From positions 1 to 18,788 of the forward strand of contig CAZFAT010000343.1 in NCBI GenBank assembly GCA_964517075.1: DNA of 18,788 nt. Direction: 5' to 3'. A program made the translations under genes and the position numbers. The notes beneath the pieces were generated by a model. The model did not search any database. It saw only the letters and a list, made by a program, of their open reading frames with translations, and was not told the DNA's origin. Shown here piece by piece: positions 1-6,868 of this stretch; within the stretch, counting starts at the first letter, position 1, and the number at the start of each line of letters is the position of its first letter. This DNA is from CAZFAT01 sp964517075. GTDB taxonomy: Bacteria; Acidobacteriota; Vicinamibacteria; Vicinamibacterales; SCN-69-37.

Positions 1-363
1 GAGCGCGGGCCCGACGTCCCGACACCCGTGAGCGACGGGATTTACCTGTATCTGGTGACCGAGCAGGGCGTCGTCTATTGCGTCGAGCTGCGGACCGGCA
101 AGCTCGTGTACGGGCCGGTCCGGCTGCCGCCTGATTTCTACAGCGCGTCGCCGCTCCTCGCCGACGGGAAGCTGTATGCCACGGGTGAGACGACGGGCGT
201 CACCACCGTGTTCCGCGCGGGTCCGACCTTCGAGATTCTCGCGTCGAACACCTTCGGCGATCCCTGTGCACCCTACTGTCTCAGCTCAATCGCCGTCTCT
301 CAGGGCCAGCTCTTCGTCAAAACGGACGCGCACCTCTGGGTGGTCGGCGAGCGGCGTCCCTGA
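1..363 (+). CDS. PQQ-like beta-propeller protein, C-terminal part (5' end outside window)
   Basis: The frame is open from base 1 and ends at TGA 361-363, so this is the last ~120 residues of a longer protein. It shows repeated beta-propeller blade features: a GVVYCVELRTGKLVYG strand pair, the SPLLADGKLYATGETTGVTTVF pattern, and a final strand LFVKTDAHLWVVGE. This 'store, retrieve, display' pattern is typical of secreted PQQ-binding-like (WD40/PQQ_2) repeat proteins common in Acidobacteriota and Planctomycetota. The GTG at 28 lies inside a blade and is not a credible start. The C-terminus (LWVVGERRP) looks like a natural end. The substrate or partner cannot be told from this fragment. Other propeller subfamilies remain possible. 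Confidence 0.72.
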   Translation, partial: ERGPDVPTPVSDGIYLYLVTEQGVVYCVELRTGKLVYGPVRLPPDFYSASPLLADGKLYATGETTGVTTVFRAGPTFEILASNTFGDPCAPYCLSSIAVSQGQLFVKTDAHLWVVGERRP

Positions 364-364
364 G

Positions 365-535
365 GGTGATGCCGGCGAGTACTTCGTGGCCGGATCACCC
401 AAGGTCCCGAGCGCGCTGCATCAGCCGTTGCGTGACCCAGACGTCCTCGATCAATTGAGCCGATCCGCCATCACGCTGCGGGTGGGTGAGGGCGAACGGG
501 TGACGGTCACCGTCAGCGCGCCGGCGGTGAAGTAG
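365..535 (+). pseudogene. 3' relic of a carboxypeptidase-regulatory-like domain protein
   Basis: Starting right after the propeller stop, in another frame and without a start codon, there is a coherent ~56-residue stretch ending at TAG 533-535. It reads GEYFVAGSPKVPSAL, then RDPDVLDQLSRSAITLRVGEG and ends VTVTVSAPAVK. This resembles the last part of Acidobacteriota carboxypeptidase-regulatory-like (Ig-like fold) proteins, where a 'PGEYLVAAVP' strand, a 'DPEVLERLAPLATRVTLGEGE' helix/strand and a short 'KTVDLKL' tail close the protein. Only the tail remains, so I call it a truncated relic. The assignment is from remembered family pattern, not a search. It could instead be translational noise that happens to match. 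Confidence 0.5.
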
Positions 536-596
536 ACCTGCCCGATGGCAGGAAACATTCCGAGGCCTGCGCGACGCAACGGGGTCTCGAGGAGCC

Positions 597-1025
597 TCAC
601 GCCTGCGCGTCCCACAGGATCACGCCGGCCTTCCTGGCGGCTTGCCGCAGCGGTCCGTCCTTGCAGCCCAGCGGCAGGACTCGTCTCTGCGCGAGCTCCA
701 GGTACGCGGCGTCGTAGACCGAGATCTGATGTGCGCGGGCGAGATCGGTGAGACGGGAGAAGGCAAGCGCCGCCATGTCGTGGTCGACATGCACCCGGAG
801 CGCACGGAACCACTGCAGGCCAGTTGCGCGATCCTCGTCGGTTAGCTTGCGACGGCGGACGAGCACGGTCAACGCGTTCGCCACTTCCAGCGGCCAGAGC
901 GCGGGCACTTCGAGGCTCGAGCCCGCTCCGATGGCCGCCAGCATCGCCGCGGTCTGTTTCGTGGCCTGCGCCGGGTGCACCCAGCCGATGGCCACCGACG
1001 CGTCGGCGACGAACGCCGGCGTCAT
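597..1025 (-). CDS. PIN-domain ribonuclease toxin (VapC-like)
   Basis: The 142-residue protein has the PIN fold signature. Acidic residues sit at D8 (FVADASVAIGW), E47 (PLEVANAL), D105 (SVYDAAYLELA) and D123 (GCKDGPLRQAA), the usual Mg2+-binding set of VapC toxins. PIN toxins cleave RNA, often tRNA or rRNA, when freed from their antitoxin. The ATG at 1025 overlaps the antitoxin TGA (ATGA, 1022-1025), so the two are translationally coupled. Length is typical for VapC. The RNA target cannot be predicted. The pair could act in stress response or be a stabilising remnant of a mobile segment, but no mobile element is visible nearby. Confidence 0.88.
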   Translation of the reverse strand: MTPAFVADASVAIGWVHPAQATKQTAAMLAAIGAGSSLEVPALWPLEVANALTVLVRRRKLTDEDRATGLQWFRALRVHVDHDMAALAFSRLTDLARAHQISVYDAAYLELAQRRVLPLGCKDGPLRQAARKAGVILWDAQA

Positions 1026-1279
1026 AGCCGGCCTTCGTCGATGGCGGCGCGCACGTCCCGATCCGACAGCCCCGCCTTCGAGCGGCGGCGGATGCGCTGC
1101 TGCAGCGCCTGGAGTCCGGCCACGGCGCGGCGCACCTCGTCGGCCCGCGGCGTGCCCTCCGGCACGAGGCGGGCGACGGGCTTGTCGTGGCGGGTGATGA
1201 CGACTTCTTCTCCGCTGGCGACACGATCCAGCAGTTCGCCAAATCGGGTCTTGGCCTCGAACGCACTGATCCGGGTCAT
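1022..1279 (-). CDS. Phd/YefM-type antitoxin (VapB partner)
   Basis: A small protein of 85 residues with the Phd/YefM N-terminal DNA-binding pattern: RISAFEAKTRFGELLDRV, then GEEVVITRHDKPVARLVP. The C-terminal half is charged (RRAVAGLQALQQRIRRRSKAG) and ends in an acidic segment that would wrap the toxin. Start: the ATG at 1279 is preceded at good spacing by GGGAG; a GTG immediately upstream (1282) would add one residue. The gene ends in a 4-nt overlap with the PIN toxin. Family antitoxins repress their own promoter cooperatively with the toxin. The three ACCRGT repeats upstream (1302-1329) are the obvious candidate operator. Confidence 0.87.
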   Translation of the reverse strand: MTRISAFEAKTRFGELLDRVASGEEVVITRHDKPVARLVPEGTPRADEVRRAVAGLQALQQRIRRRSKAGLSDRDVRAAIDEGRL

Positions 1280-1301
1280 CACGGACTCCCGTCTTAAATT
1301 A

Positions 1302-1329
1302 ACCAGTCGTTGACCAGTTTAGCACCGGT
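1302..1329 (-). promoter_or_regulatory. Candidate operator of the toxin-antitoxin pair: three 11-bp-spaced repeats
   Basis: On the plus strand ACCAGT (1302-1307), ACCAGT (1313-1318) and ACCGGT (1324-1329) recur at an exact 11-bp period with 5-nt spacers, 20 to 50 bp upstream of the antitoxin start. Repeats on one helical face suit cooperative binding by Phd-type dimers. AT-rich TTAAATTAA at 1294-1302 could hold the -10 element. Function is inferred. Confidence 0.45.
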
Positions 1330-1422
1330 TTCCCCGGGGGGAGGGCGAGTCGAACGGGATCGCCCACAAGGGTAAACCCACACGCCGTCTGCGTGCGCGC
1401 ATGCCCGGGCGGGTCTTTGACC

Positions 1423-1428
1423 TATACT
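1423..1428 (+). promoter_or_regulatory. Candidate -10 element (TATACT) of the DUF5916 gene
   Basis: TATACT lies about 48 bp upstream of the chosen GTG start at 1476. It resembles the TAGACT seen before two other plus-strand genes here (12969, 15359). No good -35 hexamer is visible at 16-18 bp. If used, transcription would begin near 1435, which rules out the ATG at 1401 as a start. Confidence 0.35.
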
Positions 1429-1475
1429 GCGTGTTCGCCCCCGGCTCGCGCGAGGCCTCCGATCGCATCGCTATC

Positions 1476-3752
1476 GTGACGGACATCAAGCACATCATCG
1501 GCTGTCGGCTGCGGCGCCACGCCGGCATGGCCGCCGTCACCGCGGGCGTCCTCTGCGGATGGACAGCGCCGGTATCCGGTCAGCAGCCGGTGACGGTCAG
1601 CGGAACCGGCATCCGTACCGCACCAGTGACCGCCGCGACGTCCGAGGTCGTCATCGACGGCGTGCTGGACGAAGCGGCATGGCGCGACGCGCCGACGATT
1701 GGCGCGCTCGTCCAGCGGCAGCCCGACACCGGACAGCCGCCGACCGAGCGGACCGACGTCAGGCTGCTCTATGACCGCAACCACCTGTATGTCGGCGTCG
1801 TGGCCCGGGACTCGGAGCCCGATCGCGTCATCGGGACGCAAATGGCTCGGGACGCGAGCCTCAACGCCGACGACCGCGTCGAGATCCTGCTCGACACGTT
1901 TCGCGACCAGCGGAGCGCGTTCTACTTTGCGACCAATCCGGCGGGCGCGCTCGTCGACGGGCTCGTCGCCAACGGCGAACTGAACAGCGACTGGGACGCC
2001 ATCTGGACCGTGCGCGCGGCCCGGACCGACCAGGGGTGGTCGGCCGAGTTCGCCATTCCGTTCAAGAGTCTGAGCTTTCCGGCCGGCCGGACGATCTGGG
2101 GCTTCAACGTCGCACGCCACATTTATCGCAAGCTGGAGGATGCGCGCTGGTCGGGCGCGCGCCTCGAGACCCGGTTCACGCAGGTGTCCGAAGCCGGGCA
2201 GATCACACACCTCGACGGCCTGACCCAGGGCGTCGGCCTCGACGTGCGTCCGTTCGTGGCCGGACGCTGGCTGCACTTCGGCGCGACGGGCGACGACGAC
2301 GGGAGCGCGGACCCCGGGCTGGATCTGTTCTACAACATCACGCCGAGCCTCAAGCTCACCGCAACCGTGAACACCGACTTCGGCGAGACGGAAGTCGACG
2401 CGCGGCAGATCAATCTGCAACGCTTTTCCCTGTTCTTTCCGGAGAAGCGCTCGTTCTTCCTCGAAGGAGCCGGAGTCTTCAACTTTGCCAGCGTCGGTCC
2501 GGAACCCGCGGGCGGAATCCCGAACGCCGGGGCGGATGTGTATCCGTTCTTCAGCCGGCAGATCGGCCTGTTGTCCGGTCAGGAAGTGCCATTGGACGCC
2601 GGCCTCAAGGTGAGCGGCACGGTGGGCCGCACCGATGTCGGCCTCCTCGGCGTGCGAACCGGCGATCTGGAGGTGGACGGTGAACGGCTGGCCAGCCCCA
2701 AGGGATTTTTCATCGGACGCGTGAAGCGCAATCTCTTCCAGCAGTCCTACGTCGGCGCGATCGTCACGGCCGGTCATCCGGAGCTGGGACAGTCCGGCCG
2801 GACCTACGGGGCGGACCTGCGCCTGGCCACGTCGCGGTTGCTCGGGGGATCGCGCAACCTGGTCGTGACCGCGTATGGCGTGCGGAGCGACAGACCGGCC
2901 GACGTCGAGCGGAACTGGTCCTGGGGCGTCGCGGCGCACTATCCGAACGACAAGTACGACGCGCAGATCGTCTACCGCGAGATCCAGGAGCACTTCGACC
3001 CGGCGCTCGGCTTCGTCCAGCGCCGCAACGTCCGGTTGCTGCGCGTGGCCGGCAGCTACAACCCGCGTCCGCGCGCGTTCCTCAACATCCAGCAGATGTT
3101 CCACGACATCTACTACACGCGGTTCACGCGGCTGGACAACGGCGAGGTCGAGAGCTGGGATCTCTACGTCACGCTCATGGACTGGCACCTGCAGTCGGGC
3201 GACAACCTGCACGGCACGATTGACTTCAATCCGACCTACGAACGGCTGTTCGAGCCGTTCGAGATCGCGCCCGGCGTCGTCCTGCCGCCCGGCGAGTACC
3301 GGTTCACCCGCTTCCGGACCGGCGGCATTTCCACCGCAACCAAACGGCGCGTGGCCGGGAGCTTCGGCGTCGGGTGGGGCGATTTCTGGTCCGGTGAAGC
3401 CGAGCAGGTCACCACGTCACTGACCTACAAGCTGCCGCCCTGGCTGACCCTCAGCCTGAGCACCAACCAGACGTTCGCACGCCTGCCGGAAGGGCGGTTC
3501 ACCGCGCGCATCGTCACGTCCACCGTCAACTACGCGGTCTCGCCGTTTCTCGCCTTCTCGAACCTCATTCAGTACGACAACCGCTCGACGAATCTGGGGT
3601 GGCAGGGGAGGATCCGGTGGACCCTGCAGCCGGGGCGCGATCTGTTCTTCGCCTTCAACCAGGGCTGGATCCAGGAGGAGGCCGGCAGCCTGCGCTTCCG
3701 CGCGGCCGACAGCAAGCTGTCCGCGAAAGTTCAGTACTCGGTCCGGTTCTGA
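1476..3752 (+). CDS. DUF5916 / CBM9-like outer-membrane beta-barrel protein
   Basis: A 758-residue exported protein. From GTG 1476 the N-terminus is a signal peptide: basic RLRRHAG, hydrophobic MAAVTAGVLCGW, and a cleavage site near VSGQQ. Residues ~55-240 match the CBM9-like domain: VIDGVLDEAAWRDAP, then LYDRNHLYVGVVARDSEP, and an EFAIPFKSLSFP strand. Residues ~255-758 are DUF5916, shown by the hallmark FFPEKRSFFLEG (320-331) and FFSRQIGL, with many amphipathic strands and a terminal aromatic (YSVRF) as in outer-membrane barrels. A longer frame opens at ATG 1401, but that part (PGRVFDLYCVFAPG) would place the signal peptide internally. The molecular role of DUF5916 is not established; carbohydrate or peptide handling at the outer membrane is a guess. 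A hairpin follows the stop. Confidence 0.87.
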   Translation: MTDIKHIIGCRLRRHAGMAAVTAGVLCGWTAPVSGQQPVTVSGTGIRTAPVTAATSEVVIDGVLDEAAWRDAPTIGALVQRQPDTGQPPTERTDVRLLYDRNHLYVGVVARDSEPDRVIGTQMARDASLNADDRVEILLDTFRDQRSAFYFATNPAGALVDGLVANGELNSDWDAIWTVRAARTDQGWSAEFAIPFKSLSFPAGRTIWGFNVARHIYRKLEDARWSGARLETRFTQVSEAGQITHLDGLTQGVGLDVRPFVAGRWLHFGATGDDDGSADPGLDLFYNITPSLKLTATVNTDFGETEVDARQINLQRFSLFFPEKRSFFLEGAGVFNFASVGPEPAGGIPNAGADVYPFFSRQIGLLSGQEVPLDAGLKVSGTVGRTDVGLLGVRTGDLEVDGERLASPKGFFIGRVKRNLFQQSYVGAIVTAGHPELGQSGRTYGADLRLATSRLLGGSRNLVVTAYGVRSDRPADVERNWSWGVAAHYPNDKYDAQIVYREIQEHFDPALGFVQRRNVRLLRVAGSYNPRPRAFLNIQQMFHDIYYTRFTRLDNGEVESWDLYVTLMDWHLQSGDNLHGTIDFNPTYERLFEPFEIAPGVVLPPGEYRFTRFRTGGISTATKRRVAGSFGVGWGDFWSGEAEQVTTSLTYKLPPWLTLSLSTNQTFARLPEGRFTARIVTSTVNYAVSPFLAFSNLIQYDNRSTNLGWQGRIRWTLQPGRDLFFAFNQGWIQEEAGSLRFRAADSKLSAKVQYSVRF

Positions 3753-3761
3753 CCGATCGCG

Positions 3762-3781
3762 GCCGACCTGAAGGTCGGCCC
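3762..3781. terminator. Perfect 8-bp hairpin after the DUF5916 gene
   Basis: GGCCGACC (3762-3769), loop TGAA, then GGTCGGCC (3774-3781), starting 10 nt after the stop codon. No T-tract follows on the plus strand, so it is a weak intrinsic terminator at best. It may instead be a dispersed intergenic palindrome, as GC-rich 'GACCTGAAGGTC' elements recur in related genomes (recollection, not checked). Confidence 0.45.
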
Positions 3782-3786
3782 CTCCA

Positions 3787-4128
3787 TCAGGCCATCATGG
3801 GCAGCGTCCGATGGCGTGTGCCGGTAGCGGAAAACATGGCGGCCGCAGTTGCGGGCGCGGACAAAGCGATCAGCGACTCGCCGGCGCCCCGCTGACGGCA
3901 CGTCGCGCCGATCGATCACCTGCACATTCACCTGCTGCAGGTCGGTGAATCGGGGCACGCGGAGTCATAGGGCGGCGTGAGCCCCGCCGCGCCGCTGTTG
4001 TAGTTCGTGAACCGCAGCGCGGTCAGCCGGCCGCTGGCGTCCACGCCACTCTCGATCTCGACGAGGCCGGCCGGACGCGTGTAGCTCACGGTGAACTCCT
4101 CTTCGCGCGTCCGGGCCAGGCGGATCGG
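3787..4128 (-). pseudogene. Relic of a molybdopterin-binding hydroxylase subunit (xanthine dehydrogenase / isoquinoline oxidoreductase type)
   Basis: Three pieces of one family lie in order but in shifting frames on the minus strand. From 4128 there is IRLARTREEEFTVSYTRPAG, then an LTALRFTNYNSGAAGLTPPYD piece ending near 3964. From 3955 in another frame comes PRFTDLQQVNVQVIDRRDVPSAG. Back in the first frame come GAGESLIALSAPATAAAMF and SATGTRHRTLPMMA, ending at TGA 3789-3787. These match the 'R.EEFTWAYFRPAGVIEV', 'NYNSG...TPYD', 'DRKDLPSAGAGE' and 'GNAIF.ATG.RIRSLPM' stretches of the family. The N-terminal half and a long internal part are missing, so the gene is dead. The identity comes from remembered motifs. 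Confidence 0.68.
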
Positions 4129-4129
4129 G

Positions 4130-4361
4130 GCGCCGCAGCCACTCGTCCACCCGCTCATCGTCGGCGAGCATGAGCGCCTCGAGGAGGCCGACGCGCGCCG
4201 CGACGCAACAACTCGTCGCGCAGATCCGCGGCCTTGCGGTTGATGGCGAGCATCAGCGGCGACCACAGGTCGTAGCCGTCGTTCGTGCCGTTGACGTCGG
4301 CGCCGTGCGCCAGGAGCAGGTCCACGACGTCGCGTCGCTTGCCCTCAACGGCGACGTGGCC
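4130..4361 (-). pseudogene. Ankyrin-repeat protein fragment with a frameshift
   Basis: On the minus strand from 4361 the frame reads GHVAVEGKRRDVVDLLLAHG then ADVNGTNDGYDLWSPLMLAI and ELLRRGAR. This is the ankyrin pattern (helix-turn-helix, LLL.HGADVN, LLRRGA). Near 4190 the frame must shift by one to continue as VGLLEALMLADDERVDEWLRR, which completes another helix pair and then stops making sense at ~4130, where the hydroxylase relic begins. No start codon or ribosome site belongs to it; its 5' edge abuts the PhoD stop codon. The two relics therefore appear fused head to tail by deletion. Confidence 0.62.
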
Positions 4362-4369
4362 TTCCGCCG

Positions 4370-6712
4370 TTACGAGATCACCTTTCCATCGCGGAGGGTG
4401 ATCGGCCAGCCCTCGTACTGTCCGTTCGGGTCGGCCGCCGGGTCGGTGCCGCGCGGCCAGCACTCGATCCGGATCTCCCGCGTCGCCTTGTCGAACACGA
4501 CGATCCCGTAGCCGGTCACGCGGTCGTGGATGATGGCCGGCTGCCGTCCCGTCGCTCGGGGACTCGCGGCCGCGTACATCGTCAGCCGGTTCCCGAAGGC
4601 GTCGAGGAAATTGCCGGTGTATGGCGGCCGTCCCGGAAGTGGCTGATGGCCCGCGGGAAGCGCGGGCCACCAGCGGCGCGGAAAGATGTTGTTCAGCGCC
4701 GGTGACGTGAACACGAAGCCGGCGTCACCAAAGCCGTCCACACCGTACCGGATGACGCTGGCCATGTGCTGATCGCCCGCGATGTGAAAGGCGCGCGCCT
4801 CCCGGAGGATGCGCACGGCTTCGTTGCGGCCGCTCTGCGGCCAGCCGTTGGTATCCATGTCGGGCGCCGGCGCGTCGCCCCTGACGTACTCGCCCGTCGG
4901 CGGAATCGGCAGTTTCGGCACGATCTGATCGCCGGTGCTGCCGGCCGGCAGCGTGTGGGCCGCACAGAAAGGCGACTGCGAGAGGACGACGTTGAAGATG
5001 GCGCCCTGGCTCAGGTCTTTCGCCCAGGCCTCGAGGAAGCGGCGCTGCCGATCGCCGAGCAACTGCGCGCCCGGTGGCGAGGGGTGCTGCCTGACATCGA
5101 AGGCCGGGTTGGTCGCGAACCCGTTCACGACGCGCGCCTCCGGCGGCAGCACGCGGCCAGGCGCCGACTTGAACTTTCTGTCTTCGAGGATGGCGAAGCT
5201 CACGCCGGCATAGTGCCAGTGCGTGTAGTAGACGCCGATACCCTGGGCGACCGGCGTCGGATCAAAGGCATCCGGCAAATGGCTGGTCTCTGCGCGCTGG
5301 ACCGCGTTCACCCACGCGGCGGGCATCTTGTAGCCGCCCTGATCCTGCGCGGGGTAACCAAACCCCTGGTCGGTCGACGCGGCCACACCGCCCGAGCCCC
5401 AGACGTTGCCGTGGTACACGTCGTGATCGTCCGGCATCATCACGGCCGGAATGTGCCGGAACAAGTCTCGGTAAGACCAGCCGAACATGTACCACTTGCG
5501 CAACTGGTCGAGAGCCGCCTTCTCGAGCGGCGCCGCCTGGACGCCGAAGCCGCCGTGGCTTTCGTAGTACTGATCCCCCAGAAACAGCGCGACGTCCGGC
5601 CGATGGTGCGTCACGTGACGCACCACGTCGGCGTCGGGAAAGCCGTGGTCGGCGTTGCAGCTGAAGCACGCCACACGAAGCTGATTGCGGTCGAGGGGCT
5701 CGTGCGCGATCGTCCCCTCGTAGGCGAACGTCGCAGGACCGCTCCTGAGCGGCAGGATCACGCGGACGCGATAGGGCACGTCCGACGTCGTCCGCCAGTT
5801 CTCCACGCGGACGTGCGCGGTGCGCGACAGCGGATCGAGCGCCGGCTCGGCCGCGACGCGCCAGGCCGTGCCCTCGCGGAGCTCGAACAGGATGCGATGC
5901 CCGGCGATCGTCTCGATCGGCGTGAGCTGGGCGGTGAGCTTGAGCGTGCCGCGGTGCAGGGTGTACTGCGCGAAGCCCACGGGGCCGAATCCCGCCTGGT
6001 CGTCGGGCACAATCCTGTCGCCCGAGATCTCCCACGCGGAGAACCGCACGACCGGGCCTGAGTCCGGGAGGTCGGCCGCGTCGACATGACTGAGGAGCGC
6101 GATGTTGCCGGTCAGTGCGTCGGCCGCGATGGTGTCCGTCTGAAGTCGCCCGATCACGCGGCCGTTGGCCGGGTCGGCGGCCTGCACCACGAGACGGTAG
6201 CGGCCCGTTGGCTGCGGTTCGGCAGTCACCTGCAGCCGGAGGCGTGGCGCCGTGGGGATCGCATCGCCCAGCAGCTTGCCCACACGCAGCCGGCCAGTCG
6301 TCGTCACGCCGACGTCCAGTCCGGTGCCGTAGACGGCGGCCGACCGGTAGTCGTCACGCGGGCCTTTCGCGCCGAGACGAAAGCCGGCGCAGTCGGTCTC
6401 CGACGCGCGGCCCCCGGTCGACGTGCGTTCGAGGGTCGTCGCCGCCGTGAATCCGCCACCGGCGGCACCGAGCCTGCGCGTAAGACAGTGCAACGTCCGG
6501 TTGCGCCCGGCGACCAGGCATTCCGCGCTGCCGCCCGTAATGCGCCAGTCCTGCAGCCGGTTCGCCCAGTAGTCCGGGCCCGTCCAGCGTGTGTCGGGCC
6601 AATCCTGCCAGGCGCTGGCGAATCTCGAAGCCTGCGCCCTTGCGGGCGGCCCGGGCCAACCCAGCGCCGCACCCGTGGCGGCAAGTCCCTTGAGCAGATC
6701 GCGACGACGCAT
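4370..6712 (-). CDS. PhoD-like metallophosphatase, Tat-exported
   Basis: A 780-residue protein starting at ATG 6712. It opens with a twin-arginine signal (MRRRDLLKGLAATGAALG, cleavage near PARAQA), so it should be exported folded. GGGGTGA precedes the ATG at ribosome-site spacing, and the longer open frame upstream would bury the signal. Residues ~30-340 form a beta-rich N-terminal region with strand patterns of sugar- or ligand-binding jelly rolls. Residues ~345-720 are the PhoD domain: VACFSCNADHG, LFLGDQYYE (376-384), MMPDDHDVYHGN (425-436), VVLSQSPF (576-582) and IAGDQHMASV (644-653), covering the expected metal-binding motifs. The family hydrolyses phosphate mono- and diesters using Ca/Fe. 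No pho box was recognised. The true substrate is unknown. Confidence 0.88.
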   Translation of the reverse strand: MRRRDLLKGLAATGAALGWPGPPARAQASRFASAWQDWPDTRWTGPDYWANRLQDWRITGGSAECLVAGRNRTLHCLTRRLGAAGGGFTAATTLERTSTGGRASETDCAGFRLGAKGPRDDYRSAAVYGTGLDVGVTTTGRLRVGKLLGDAIPTAPRLRLQVTAEPQPTGRYRLVVQAADPANGRVIGRLQTDTIAADALTGNIALLSHVDAADLPDSGPVVRFSAWEISGDRIVPDDQAGFGPVGFAQYTLHRGTLKLTAQLTPIETIAGHRILFELREGTAWRVAAEPALDPLSRTAHVRVENWRTTSDVPYRVRVILPLRSGPATFAYEGTIAHEPLDRNQLRVACFSCNADHGFPDADVVRHVTHHRPDVALFLGDQYYESHGGFGVQAAPLEKAALDQLRKWYMFGWSYRDLFRHIPAVMMPDDHDVYHGNVWGSGGVAASTDQGFGYPAQDQGGYKMPAAWVNAVQRAETSHLPDAFDPTPVAQGIGVYYTHWHYAGVSFAILEDRKFKSAPGRVLPPEARVVNGFATNPAFDVRQHPSPPGAQLLGDRQRRFLEAWAKDLSQGAIFNVVLSQSPFCAAHTLPAGSTGDQIVPKLPIPPTGEYVRGDAPAPDMDTNGWPQSGRNEAVRILREARAFHIAGDQHMASVIRYGVDGFGDAGFVFTSPALNNIFPRRWWPALPAGHQPLPGRPPYTGNFLDAFGNRLTMYAAASPRATGRQPAIIHDRVTGYGIVVFDKATREIRIECWPRGTDPAADPNGQYEGWPITLRDGKVIS

Positions 6713-6868
6713 GAAGGTCACCCCACGGATTCGTAACGGGACCGACCAGAGCAGGCGGCCGCGCATGGTCTGCCAACCCGTCCTGGGCCAAAGAGCCTCA
6801 GGAAATCCTGGCACGATTCTGGCCGGATGTGCGGCATGGATTTTCGCCGACAAGTTCGAGGTACAGCC
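6713..6868. other. Divergent intergenic region between phosphatase and OmpA-family gene
   Basis: 156 bp with no supported gene. It holds the phosphatase ribosome site next to 6713 and, at 6809-6824, a sigma-54-like element that faces the OmpA-family gene. No clear sigma-70 promoter for the phosphatase was found. Confidence 0.6.
6809..6824 (+). promoter_or_regulatory. Candidate sigma-54 (-24/-12) promoter of the OmpA-family gene
   Basis: TGGCAC (6809-6814), five bases, then TGGCC (6820-6824). The invariant GG and GC dinucleotides are 10 nt apart as RpoN requires. The last box deviates from TTGCW at two positions. Predicted start near 6834 gives a ~35-nt leader before ATG 6869. Could be chance in GC-rich DNA. 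Confidence 0.33.

Noticed and set aside
1401..1475. ATG 1401 as the start of the DUF5916 protein
   Set aside because: It lies upstream of the likely transcript start and would place 25 non-hydrophobic residues before the signal peptide.
1422..3212. Long open frame antisense to the DUF5916 gene
   Set aside because: It is a mirror of GC-rich codon use in the sense gene. The sense frame has clear family motifs; the antisense translation has none.
4766..6061. Long plus-strand open frame opposite the PhoD gene
   Set aside because: Arg/His-rich composition without motifs; the opposite strand has full PhoD metal motifs.
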